Source: a virus | Length of the DNA stretch: 43,886 nucleotides | Virus record (IMG/VR): IMGVR_UViG_3300035564_000041 | Location: 1-43,886 of that record | Strand: one strand, 5' to 3' | Shown: positions 1 to 6,008 of the stretch, one piece after another | Position numbering within the stretch: the stretch's first letter is position 1 | How the letters are laid out: every line of letters begins with the position of its first letter | Notes under the pieces: generated by a model | The model's database searches: none | The model's input: only the letters and a program-made list of their open reading frames with translations | Told to the model about the DNA's origin: nothing | Made by a program: the position numbers and the translations under genes

Positions 1-123
1 AAATTAGGAGGTAATTTCCCATTTTGCGTCGGAATACCCTACCAGCGAATGCCATGCCGCCGAGCGCAAAGCGTCAATGAACGCCTTTGCTTCGCTTGCC
101 TGCCAATCAGGATGCTCACAGCT
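1..123. repeat. Terminal direct repeat, left copy (circle closure)
   Basis: These 123 bases are identical to 43764-43886 at the other end of the window. The gene at 4-477 on the minus strand lies partly inside the repeat, and the sequence before its stop codon continues naturally into 43763. This is the usual signature of a contig from a circular or terminally redundant phage genome. The length is short for a T7-type physical terminal repeat, so assembly overlap is the likelier reason. Confidence 0.95.
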
Positions 124-477
124 ATGGTATTCGTAGCAATCGGCCGCTTTCAAAACTTGAACGGAATCAATTTCTGTCTTGATCCTTGGGTTGTATGAAA
201 ATTGGTAGTTTTCTCCGATTGTACCCGGCAGGCTGGAAAGACTGTCCTTCGGGTAGCGCGCATGCACGCTCTTGATATTCTCATCCCAAAGCATTTGGCC
301 AACTCGCGTCGCCTGTGCATTGTCGGACGACTTCAGATCGGAACGCTCGTATGTTCCCTCTTCGTGGTTAATATTCCAGAACCAAGAAAGGTGTGCGTGC
401 GATGGATTTAGCCGACGTGATTCCGCAGCTTTCACTAGGTATGCAATGTGTTCCCTTGTTACGATGTATGCGCTCAT
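4..477 (-). CDS. Conserved phage protein of unknown function (157 aa)
   Basis: The start at 477 is chosen because AGGAGGAAATC directly precedes that ATG; upstream in-frame starts lack a ribosome site. The protein begins MSAYIVTREHIAYLV and has a GQMLWDENIKSVHARYP segment and a YEYHSCEHPDWQASEAKAFIDAL segment. I recognise this pattern from many phage accessory proteins, but no function is established that I can name. There is no membrane segment or signal peptide. It ends a few bases before the 63-bp two-hairpin element that leads the next gene across the circle junction. It belongs to the leftward early operon. Confidence 0.85.
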   Translation of the reverse strand: MSAYIVTREHIAYLVKAAESRRLNPSHAHLSWFWNINHEEGTYERSDLKSSDNAQATRVGQMLWDENIKSVHARYPKDSLSSLPGTIGENYQFSYNPRIKTEIDSVQVLKAADCYEYHSCEHPDWQASEAKAFIDALRSAAWHSLVGYSDAKWEITS

Positions 478-550
478 GATTTCCTCCTGGTTTGTAATCT
501 CCATACCCATTGCGGGGTTTCGCCCGAATTTCACGGGCCCATCAGTGGAG

Positions 551-751
551 TTACTCCCAATAGGTTCCTCCCATAGAACCGCGAACCTTGGTGAGGCCGC
601 ATGATTGCATAACCTCGTCATGCAACCTGCGGTTTGCTCTGGCGCGTCGGTTGCGCAGAGCCTTCTTGGTTTGCGCTCTGTCGCAAGACTCGCACAGGTT
701 TTCTCCGTCTTTGGTGCCGATTTCGATTCTGCAGTTTTCGCACACTTTCAT
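551..751 (-). CDS. Small zinc-ribbon phage protein (66 aa)
   Basis: The start at 751 has AAGGAGTACATC before the ATG. The first 25 residues hold two Cys-x2-Cys pairs (CENC and CESC), a zinc-ribbon arrangement. A basic stretch rich in Arg and Lys follows. The C terminus ends in VRGSMGGTYWE, a tail I recognise from small phage proteins of unknown role. It is the first gene of the leftward unit after the divergent control region, so it is probably expressed very early. Nucleic-acid binding is an inference from the zinc knuckles and basic residues. Confidence 0.85.
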   Translation of the reverse strand: MKVCENCRIEIGTKDGENLCESCDRAQTKKALRNRRARANRRLHDEVMQSCGLTKVRGSMGGTYWE

Positions 752-785
752 GATGTACTCCTTTTTGGTTTCGTTCGTCATGCCC

Positions 786-815
786 TTTATATAGCAACAA
801 GTATGCCAATAGCAA
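786..815 (-). promoter_or_regulatory. Candidate leftward early promoter
   Basis: On the minus strand, TTGCTA (810-815) and TATAAA (786-791) are separated by 18 bases, 35 bases upstream of the start codon at 751. The -10 matches the consensus at five of six positions and the -35 at four. Other AT-rich -10-like sites lie upstream, including one whose -35 would overlap the palindrome at 882-898, so the exact start is uncertain. Confidence 0.35.
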
Positions 816-881
816 TACATGATAGAAATACCTGTAAACTCTTGATAATCGCAGTACTTAGCATAATTAGCTTGTTGTAAT

Positions 882-898
882 GACATACAATGTATGTC
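882..898. promoter_or_regulatory. Perfect palindromic operator candidate
   Basis: GACATACAATGTATGTC is a perfect inverted repeat with 8-bp arms around a single central base. It lies between the divergent promoters. Size and symmetry fit a site for a dimeric repressor. The regulator could be one of the phage ribbon-helix-helix proteins encoded at 41720-42817, or a host protein; the sequence does not decide. Confidence 0.6.
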
Positions 899-903
899 TA
901 TAT

Positions 904-918
904 CACCCATATTGGGTG
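904..918. promoter_or_regulatory. Second inverted repeat in the control region
   Basis: CACCCATATTGGGTG has 6-bp perfect arms (CACCCA/TGGGTG) around TAT. A further CACCCA half-site follows at 925-930. It sits 5 bp from the first palindrome and just upstream of the rightward -35 box, so a bound protein could affect either promoter. The arm sequence differs from the first palindrome, which suggests a second regulator. Confidence 0.5.
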
Positions 919-939
919 TGATTTCACCCACTGTTTTTA

Positions 940-968
940 TTGACTCTAACTCGGCTCGGTAGTAAAAA
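940..968 (+). promoter_or_regulatory. Candidate rightward promoter
   Basis: TTGACT (940-945) and TAAAAA (963-968) are separated by exactly 17 bases, close to the sigma-70 consensus. Transcription would start near 975 and give a leader of roughly 87 nt before the ATG at 1062. The inverted repeat at 904-918 and its extra half-site lie immediately upstream. This is the best candidate for the promoter that drives the whole rightward unit. Confidence 0.55.
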
Positions 969-1015
969 TAGGTTGCTTCCGTTTTTTCCGGCTGATCCCC
1001 GGATTTAGTGGCCTC

Positions 1016-1052
1016 GACGGGGGGAATTACAGGCCCCCCGTCTTACCTGTAA
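1016..1052 (+). promoter_or_regulatory. Probable H-type pseudoknot leader next to the ribosome site
   Basis: GACGGGGGG (1016-1024) can pair with CCCCCCGTC (1034-1042). The hairpin loop contains TTACAGG (1027-1033), the exact complement of CCTGTAA (1046-1052) downstream. This is the layout of an H-type pseudoknot. If the lower three pairs of stem 1 open, the crossing loops are 2 and 6 nt, which is sterically reasonable. The last two bases of stem 2 overlap the ribosome-binding sequence AAGAGGT before the ATG at 1062, so folding could limit translation. It does not match a riboswitch class I can name. Confidence 0.5.
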
Positions 1053-1061
1053 GAGGTGTCC

Positions 1062-1235
1062 ATGCAAGAAATCCAATCAAAAATCGTTGTTGATTTTGCC
1101 ACCATCGACCGCATCGGAATCCTGCTCACCAAAATCCTGCAAGAGAATTGGGTACGCTCCAAGGCAATCGAAGATGCAGCCCTCGAAGCCAAGCGCCTCG
1201 TGAACAAGCTGAAGGGAGCGTCCCATGACAAATAA
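1062..1235 (+). CDS. Small leader-proximal protein (57 aa)
   Basis: This is a 57-codon ORF starting with ATG after AAGAGGTGTCC. It overlaps the next gene by 11 bases, and its Lys/Glu/Ala-rich, helix-favouring composition looks like real coding sequence. It would be the first product of the rightward unit. I do not recognise a family. A role in replication control would be inferred only from position, before the zinc-finger primase-like gene and the ATPase. Confidence 0.65.
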   Translation: MQEIQSKIVVDFATIDRIGILLTKILQENWVRSKAIEDAALEAKRLVNKLKGASHDK

Positions 1236-1773
1236 CGCTCCTATCCTCCCATCAGACAAGCCTTCCATTTCCTCAATCCTCTCAAGACTAGACATCTCAC
1301 CCGGTCGTGGAGGTCGGACTCAATGCCCAATCCATCGCGGCGACAATCGACAGGCGTTTTCCTACAACGATGACAAGGGTATGTGGTTCTGTTTTCGCTG
1401 TGGCATCGGTGGGGACGCGATCAAGCTGGCAGAGCTGGCGCTTGGGATCGATTTCAAAGCTTCCCTATCGTGGCTCGGGATTGATGCCTCGAATCCGTTT
1501 ATCCCGGATCCGGTGGCTGTCAGGAAACGAGTCAACGAGCGCGACAAATGGGATGAGATGCTGCAACGGCAGGCGGATCTTCGAGAGGAATTCCGATTGC
1601 GTGGGCGTATCGAAATCATCGGCATCAATTATCTATCGGACAATCAGGATTCCGAAATCGGATGGAAACTGCTGTCAGCAGCCTACATGGGTCAGCCCCT
1701 CGAAGCCATAGAAGCCGAACTAGATCGCCTCCTCGAAGCAATCCCTCGCGAAGCCTACCGGAGCCAAAGATGA
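1225..1773 (+). CDS. Primase-like CHC2 zinc-finger protein (182 aa)
   Basis: The N-terminal half has the DnaG-type zinc-binding pattern: Cys34-x2-His37, then Cys56-x2-Cys59, with GMWFCFRCGIGGDAIKL between strands. In bacterial and phage primases this domain recognises the priming site on single-stranded DNA. The protein is only 182 residues and has no Toprim (polymerase) core, so it resembles stand-alone zinc-finger modules that work with a separate helicase or primase. The C-terminal part is helical and acidic. The start is ATG with GGGAG upstream, and the 3' end overlaps the next start by ATGA, so translation of the two is probably coupled. Confidence 0.85.
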   Translation: MTNNAPILPSDKPSISSILSRLDISPGRGGRTQCPIHRGDNRQAFSYNDDKGMWFCFRCGIGGDAIKLAELALGIDFKASLSWLGIDASNPFIPDPVAVRKRVNERDKWDEMLQRQADLREEFRLRGRIEIIGINYLSDNQDSEIGWKLLSAAYMGQPLEAIEAELDRLLEAIPREAYRSQR

Positions 1774-3067
1774 AAGCCACCAAAGATGAATTAGAAACTC
1801 TTGCCAATGAAATCGAGGAGCGCATTGCTATTAAGAATGAGCCGGCCGCGAACCAATTCGCCAAAGACGGCGAGGACCGATACAGGTTCAAGATTGCCAA
1901 TTCGGGAGTGATATTCGAAATCAACCGCCTCCGCAGGGATGCCCATGAATTGATCGGGGAACTGTGCGTTAAATGCTCATTGTCAGGCGCAAAGACTTAT
2001 GACGGGGCTCTCAGTATTGCTGATTTCAATCTATCCTCTGCTCGCGCTCGCACCGATCGAGCCAGGTTACTGGCAGGCAGGGCGATGGCTGATGGGCTGG
2101 ATTGGGTTGGCTACGTCGAGGAGTTCTGTCAGCGCGTCCTCGCAGCGGAACGCCGGGTCAGCCCGCGGTTGATTTACGCACACTCGAGAGACCAAATCCT
2201 GATGATGCTCTCCGAGTCGAGGGACTGGCACTTCCGTATCGCCATGCCTCGATCATATTTGGGGACGGCGGTGCAGCTAAATCATACACGGCTCTATACC
2301 TCGCCGGCCGTATGGTAGAGCAGGGCCATGCCGTGGCTCTCTTCGATTGGGAGCTGTGTGGGGAGGATCACAGGGACAGGCTTGAGCGTCTCTTTGGCAA
2401 GATCATGCCCAAAATCAGCTACGTGAGGTGTGAGCGGCCCCTTGTCTACGAAATGGACAGGCTGAGGAGAATAGTCCGGGACGAGAAGATAGACTACTGC
2501 CTATATGACAGCGTGGCATTTGCTACAGACGGCCCCCCAGAGTCAGCAGAGATGGCAGGGCGATACTTTAGAGCCGTGCGCCAGATAGGACCAGGGTCTC
2601 TCCACATTGCTCATGTCACGAAGGGCGAGAACGGAGACCAAAAACCGTTCGGGTCTGTGTTCTGGAGCAACTCAGCCCGAATGACGATCTACGCCAAGAT
2701 TTCAGACTCGTCAGCGGATGGTAAAACTATCACCCTAGGACTATTCCCCAAAAAGGCTAACCTGGGACAGCTACCGCACCCATCGGCATTCGAAATCTCG
2801 TTCGAGGAGGACAGAACATTTTTTCGACGGGTTAATCCGGGTGACACTCCAGAGTTAGCCGTGAAAATGACAATCAGGCAGCGCATGATGCATATTCTTA
2901 AGAATGGATCGGCTGTCGTTTCCGAGATTGCAGCGCAATTAGAAGTCGAACCCAATTCAATTTACAAGACAATCGATAACAACAAAAAGCTTTTCAAGCT
3001 CTATGAAGGCGGCAAAGTCGGTATTTTGCAACGAGATAGTGACAGTGGACAGTTCTCAAGCAAATGA
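1770..3067 (+). CDS. RepA-like replicative ATPase/helicase, interrupted by a frameshift
   Basis: The gene starts at ATG 1770 (GGAG upstream) in one frame and must move back one base near 2151-2158 to continue. Before the shift the protein reads through WVGYVEEFCQRVLAAER; after it the family-like text GQPAVDLRTLERP leads into a Walker A motif, GDGGAAKS, and a Walker B strand ending DYCLYDS. These are features of RecA-fold ATPases of the RepA/AAA_25 type, hexameric helicases that load at phage and plasmid origins. The C terminus looks like a small winged helix. Without the shift the first frame stops at 2318. The full product would be about 432 aa. The shift may be a sequencing or assembly error, a real mutation or recoding; no canonical slippery heptamer is present. 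The candidate origin follows directly. Confidence 0.75.
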
Positions 3068-3394
3068 CCGATGGGTAATTTCATGATTGCTATATCAGTA
3101 TGCGTAATAAGAGGATATGGGCATTATGAAATGTCATCAGTGGACACTCTTGTGGACAAGTCACCGATGAAATTCCTTACACGCTTGCAATTGTTGACAT
3201 TACACAACTTAATCCTTGTGGACACTCTTACCAGTGGACAGAGCTATATCGGTTGTCCACTAACAAAAGCTACGACACCGAATATCCCTATTATTTTCAA
3301 TACTTTAATCCTTGTGGACACTTGTCCACTGATCGGTAACAATCTGTCCAGTGGACAGCCCCCAGCCCTTTAGGGCGGCTGGGGGGGCTGTCCA
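3045..3394 (+). other. Candidate replication origin with TGGACA iteron-like boxes
   Basis: The box GTGGACA occurs directly at 3045, 3140, 3152, 3218, 3234, 3314 and 3351 and inverted (TGTCCAC) at 3254 and 3323; TGTCCAG variants occur at 3345 and 3389. The phrase AATCCTTGTGGACACT is present twice (3211 and 3308). An AT-rich tract lies at about 3260-3310 and a large GC hairpin at the right end. The first box is inside the 3' end of the ATPase gene. Repeated initiator boxes, an AT-rich tract and an adjacent RepA-like gene are what an iteron origin looks like. An operator array is the alternative. Confidence 0.6.
3352..3394 (+). repeat. Large inverted repeat (hairpin or cruciform)
   Basis: TGGACAGCCCCCAGCC (3352-3367) is the reverse complement of GGCTGGGGGGGCTGTCCA (3377-3394) apart from two extra G residues. 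The outer ends of both arms are the TGGACA box. No run of T follows on either strand, so it is not a standard intrinsic terminator. A hairpin formed by the initiator boxes fits an origin better. The next gene starts at 3430. Confidence 0.7.
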
Positions 3395-3429
3395 GTACAC
3401 TGTGAAAAGAATAAAAAGAAGGAGCGCAC

Positions 3430-3636
3430 ATGGAGCAGAATCTACTCGACGAACTGATTGGTAAGCGTATCCTGATCGATTGGATGAACGAGCAGACGTG
3501 GCAGCATTACAAATTGATCGACTACTCGGAGACATGGCTGTGCCTGCAGGGATGCAGCAACGGGACGCGTAGATATAGCGGCCCCGAGATTTACGTCCCC
3601 ATCTCGCAGATCAAGTGCATCCAGGAGGACAAATGA
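3430..3636 (+). CDS. Hypothetical small protein (68 aa)
   Basis: ATG is preceded by AGAAGGAGCGCAC. The product is a compact, mixed-charge protein with three Trp residues in its first half and a C-terminal EIYVPISQIKCI stretch that looks like beta strand. I do not recognise a family. It is the first gene after the candidate origin and overlaps the next gene by ATGA, so the two are likely co-translated. Confidence 0.75.
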   Translation: MEQNLLDELIGKRILIDWMNEQTWQHYKLIDYSETWLCLQGCSNGTRRYSGPEIYVPISQIKCIQEDK

Positions 3637-3884
3637 GCAAGAGACACGTGAGCCAGGCGCCCCCGGGACTCGATAACGAGGGTGGGCAGTTTAAAACCTC
3701 GATCGTTGATGGGATGAAATTCCTCTACCACTCCGGGTATCGGGACAAGAACACGGTGAACCGGCTTCTACGCCTGGCTGAGATGGGCGAGGAGGTCCAG
3801 AACCTGCAACGGCTGATATATCGGCATCCCGAGTTCGTGCTGAGGCAGATCGATAGGATGAGGGGCAAATTGAACCTCATGTGA
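3633..3884 (+). CDS. Hypothetical small basic protein (83 aa)
   Basis: The ATG at 3633 is preferred over the in-frame start at 3615 because AGGAGGACAA precedes it and it overlaps the upstream stop. The sequence is helical and basic, with LLRLAEMGEEVQNLQRLIYRHPEF near the centre. No motif assigns a function. A 98-base gap with a weak promoter-like site follows. Confidence 0.75.
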   Translation: MSKRHVSQAPPGLDNEGGQFKTSIVDGMKFLYHSGYRDKNTVNRLLRLAEMGEEVQNLQRLIYRHPEFVLRQIDRMRGKLNLM

Positions 3885-3893
3885 CGATTTTCC

Positions 3894-3924
3894 TTGACAT
3901 CTGAGCACAAATACCCCCTAATAA
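3894..3924 (+). promoter_or_regulatory. Weak promoter-like site before the small-terminase candidate
   Basis: A perfect TTGACA -35 box lies at 3894-3899. The best -10 is TAATAA (3919-3924), with a 19-base spacer and a poor match to TATAAT. The site sits in the gap before the gene at 3983, a sensible place for a promoter serving the morphogenesis genes, but the -10 makes the call weak. Confidence 0.35.
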
Positions 3925-3982
3925 CCCCCATAAGCAGCGAAGATATGCATAGTCACTGCAAGATTTACAGGATGTTTGGCAG

Positions 3983-4456
3983 ATGAGTAAACTAGGGCGC
4001 AAGAAATTATCATTAGTACAGCGCCAGCAAGTCATAAGCGCCTACATCATAGGCAAGTCTCAAAAGACGATTGCCGCCGATATCCACATTTCCCCTCGCT
4101 CAGTTGCAACGATAATTGCTCGATATAAACAAGATACGGCTGATCAAGAGGACGGCAAGCTACGACATGAGCTCGAAGACTATAAGCGACAACTCAAACG
4201 ATTGAGCATCACGGCGCTCGTTCGGGCCCTAGAAGATGGCAGTAGCACCTATCAATGTGGCCGGATCGCCATCGACGTAATGCGAGGCATTGGTGAGTTT
4301 GCCGGCGACCAGCTCCAGGTTGGTGTTCAAGTAGTGCTCTCTCCGCCTGGCGCAATGCGGGCGGATTTCGTCTCAAGTTCTGATAATAGACATTATGTTA
4401 ACCTGGACGCTAAAAAGGACGATAAAGCCAACGAACCAAACAAGATAGAGCCATAA
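3983..4456 (+). CDS. Putative terminase small subunit (HTH protein, 157 aa)
   Basis: Residues 10-45 form a helix-turn-helix of the transposase/terminase type: LVQRQQVISAYIIGKSQKTI followed by AADIHISPRSVATIIARYK. A helical middle (LRHELEDYKRQLKRLSI) and a short beta-like VGVQVVLSPP segment follow. This order, HTH then oligomerisation helices then a beta tail, is typical of small terminase subunits that bind the packaging site. The large subunit is at 8328, separated by small genes and the tailspike, which is an unusual distance. A different DNA-binding regulator cannot be excluded. Confidence 0.55.
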   Translation: MSKLGRKKLSLVQRQQVISAYIIGKSQKTIAADIHISPRSVATIIARYKQDTADQEDGKLRHELEDYKRQLKRLSITALVRALEDGSSTYQCGRIAIDVMRGIGEFAGDQLQVGVQVVLSPPGAMRADFVSSSDNRHYVNLDAKKDDKANEPNKIEP

Positions 4457-4769
4457 CATGGTCTCAAAATGCGCTCGTAAGTCCTTTGTTTGCAACAACG
4501 ATTTTCGGCGAAATGTTGGTTATCTAACACTCCCTCCCCCCCCTCCATGCTACTGTCAACCAACTAGACACACAACATATGATAGTGACAAGCAAACAGG
4601 TAGGCAGAGTGTGTGCTGTGCTATCAGGGCGACTACGCTATTTCCTCGAGGATTCGTTGGTACAAAGGTGGGAGTCCCTTGTCGGCGCCCCGGAGGATCA
4701 CCCAGGCCCGGCTTCTGCAATGGCTCAACCCTCCCTCTCCCACTCAAACATTTTTGAATCGGGGTAAGA
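4457..4769. other. Intergenic region without a recognised gene
   Basis: About 313 bases with no convincing ORF. It contains a C-rich run (4531-4545), a TATGAT -10-like box at 4578-4583 with no good -35 partner, and several short G/C-rich inverted repeats around 4662-4700. Because the small-protein and structural genes follow, a late promoter or packaging site could lie here. The sequence does not show which. Confidence 0.4.
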
Positions 4770-4958
4770 ATGGCGCTGTTAAACGCATCTGGGCTGGAAT
4801 TGCACATGACGAAAGAGAAGGCGCTAAGGCTGTTAAAAGCCTTGGATGGCAAAGATCAAGAGACGGCGCACATGGAGGCTGACGAGATTTTGTTACAGAT
4901 TATTGATGATAGAGAGATTCGGGAAGCCTACGAAGCGATAGAGAAGTGGTACGCGTGA
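4770..4958 (+). CDS. Hypothetical small acidic protein (62 aa)
   Basis: The ATG at 4770 follows a weak GGGG-type ribosome site. The product contains TKEKALRLLKALDGKD and ends in EAIEKWYA, resembling small helical phage proteins of unknown role. Met13 is a possible alternative start, where the family-like text begins. The stop codon overlaps the next ATG by one base. Confidence 0.7.
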   Translation: MALLNASGLELHMTKEKALRLLKALDGKDQETAHMEADEILLQIIDDREIREAYEAIEKWYA

Positions 4959-5128
4959 TGAGACAAGTCTCTATTTACCGAGTTGGGGAGAGGATTCACA
5001 TCAAGGTGGGGGAGAGGGCGCTGCCGGTCACCATGGACGAGTTGCTTGAGATCTATCGGACGCTGAAGCGTCTGGATCATCAATCGGGCCATAAGGATAG
5101 GAAGGAGCAAGCGGAGGCGGTGCAATGA
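4958..5128 (+). CDS. Hypothetical small protein (56 aa)
   Basis: It starts at the ATG that shares its first base with the upstream stop codon (TGATG). The first half is strand-rich (QVSIYRVGERIHIKVGE), followed by a helix with Leu repeats. It overlaps the next gene by ATGA. No family is recognised. It is part of a run of four tightly packed small genes, 4770-5558. Confidence 0.65.
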   Translation: MRQVSIYRVGERIHIKVGERALPVTMDELLEIYRTLKRLDHQSGHKDRKEQAEAVQ

Positions 5129-5367
5129 TCACAACGAAGAAAGAGGAGCGAGTTGGTGGGATGGAGAAAGCGGACGCGCATTACAAAATCGAGGGTGTGG
5201 AGGGGTATGGGGTGGCGATGAAGATCTACATACCCGATATAGTAGGGGTTGCGATGGAGTTGGCGCTTGACCAGAGGCAGGCGATGGAGTTGGCGGAAAA
5301 GCTGAGGTATTACGCGCTGCCGAAGGCGAGCAGGGACAGTGGGAGCATGGTGGTGAAGGGGAAGTGA
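5125..5367 (+). CDS. Hypothetical small protein (80 aa)
   Basis: Start by ATGA overlap with the upstream gene. A glycine-bearing strand region (IEGVEGYGVAMKIYIPDI) is followed by an acidic helix (MELAEKLRYYAL). No cysteine pairs, membrane segment or signal are present. Function unknown. Codon use is G-rich like its neighbours. Confidence 0.65.
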   Translation: MITTKKEERVGGMEKADAHYKIEGVEGYGVAMKIYIPDIVGVAMELALDQRQAMELAEKLRYYALPKASRDSGSMVVKGK

Positions 5368-5381
5368 GGCGGAGGTGAGCG

Positions 5382-5558
5382 ATGCCGATAAGCCGGTACT
5401 TCAAGGGTAAGGGTCACGAGGTCATGGAAAGCATGACTAAGGAGTATGGGGAGGAGAAGGGGAAGAAGGTTTTCTACGCGACGGCGAACAAGAAGGGGCT
5501 GAAGCCTGGGAAGCCAAAGATGAGCCTGTTGATGCAGGCGGCGATGGGGAGGAAGTGA
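5382..5558 (+). CDS. Small basic phage protein (58 aa)
   Basis: GGAGGTGAGCG precedes the ATG at 5382. The reading frame is open for 58 codons and ends by sharing a base with the next ATG. The protein contains HEVMESMTKEYGEEKGKKVF and YATANKKGLKPGKP. I recognise this type from phage genomes as a conserved small protein, often near structural genes, with no assigned function. It is strongly basic. Confidence 0.75.
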   Translation: MPISRYFKGKGHEVMESMTKEYGEEKGKKVFYATANKKGLKPGKPKMSLLMQAAMGRK

Positions 5559-5998
5559 TGGCGAATCCGACGACATTGATACTTGGGGATCCAAGCACGG
5601 TGGTGGACCTTGTGCCGACGGTGACGAAGATTACCGCGGATACGTTTACAAGCGATACGTTTCCGGGTGTGGCCGCGTTCTCGAGCTGCCTGATCACGGT
5701 TCAGGTGGGGACCTTTGCGGGGACGGGGCCGACACTGAATGTCTACGTGCAGACGCTGATGCCGGATGGAACGAGCTGGTGCGACGTGGCGGCGTTCACC
5801 CAAGTCAGCGCGAGTTCGGTGAAGCGGTGCATGGGCCTGACGAACGGCGGGGCGCTGGAATTTCTCCAGACGGACGGGACGCTGACGGCCGGGACGATAC
5901 GGCAGATGCCGTGGGGAGACACCTGGCGGATCAAGTACATCGTGGGCGGGACGAACCCAAGTGTGCCATTGACCGTGGCGGCGAAGTTCATAGTCTGA
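5558..5998 (+). CDS. Putative virion beta-sandwich protein, paralogue of the protein at 17139 (146 aa)
   Basis: The ATG at 5558 overlaps the upstream TGA; the GTG at 5555 is less likely. The protein is strand-rich with few charged residues, as in head or tail decoration proteins. It shares a pattern with the 139-aa protein at 17139-17558: an N-terminal Leu/Val/Thr segment, GTxPxLxVxxQTxxxD in the middle and a closing segment of the form KYxxGTxPS. This suggests two diverged copies. It lies directly upstream of the tailspike gene. Function is inferred from composition and context. Confidence 0.65.
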   Translation: MANPTTLILGDPSTVVDLVPTVTKITADTFTSDTFPGVAAFSSCLITVQVGTFAGTGPTLNVYVQTLMPDGTSWCDVAAFTQVSASSVKRCMGLTNGGALEFLQTDGTLTAGTIRQMPWGDTWRIKYIVGGTNPSVPLTVAAKFIV

Positions 5999-6008
5999 GG
6001 AGGTTGTG

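Larger units (their letters stand above)
752..1061. promoter_or_regulatory. Divergent control region
   Basis: No gene of normal size fits these 310 bases. The region separates the first leftward gene (start 751) from the first rightward gene (start 1062). It contains candidate promoters facing both ways, two palindromic operator-like sites and a structured leader next to the rightward start codon; each is listed separately. It is AT-rich compared with the coding parts. All genes of the genome can be reached from this one region. Confidence 0.75.

Noticed and set aside
2140-2165. Programmed -1 frameshift in the ATPase gene
   Set aside because: No X-XXY-YYZ slippery heptamer fits the frame, and no clear downstream stimulatory structure is seen; an indel is simpler.
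3071-3373. 100-codon frame in the origin region
   Set aside because: Its sequence is made of translated TGGACA boxes, it lacks a ribosome site, and the region looks non-coding.
3352-3394. Intrinsic terminator after the ATPase gene
   Set aside because: The hairpin is strong but no T run follows on either strand, and the arms are origin boxes.
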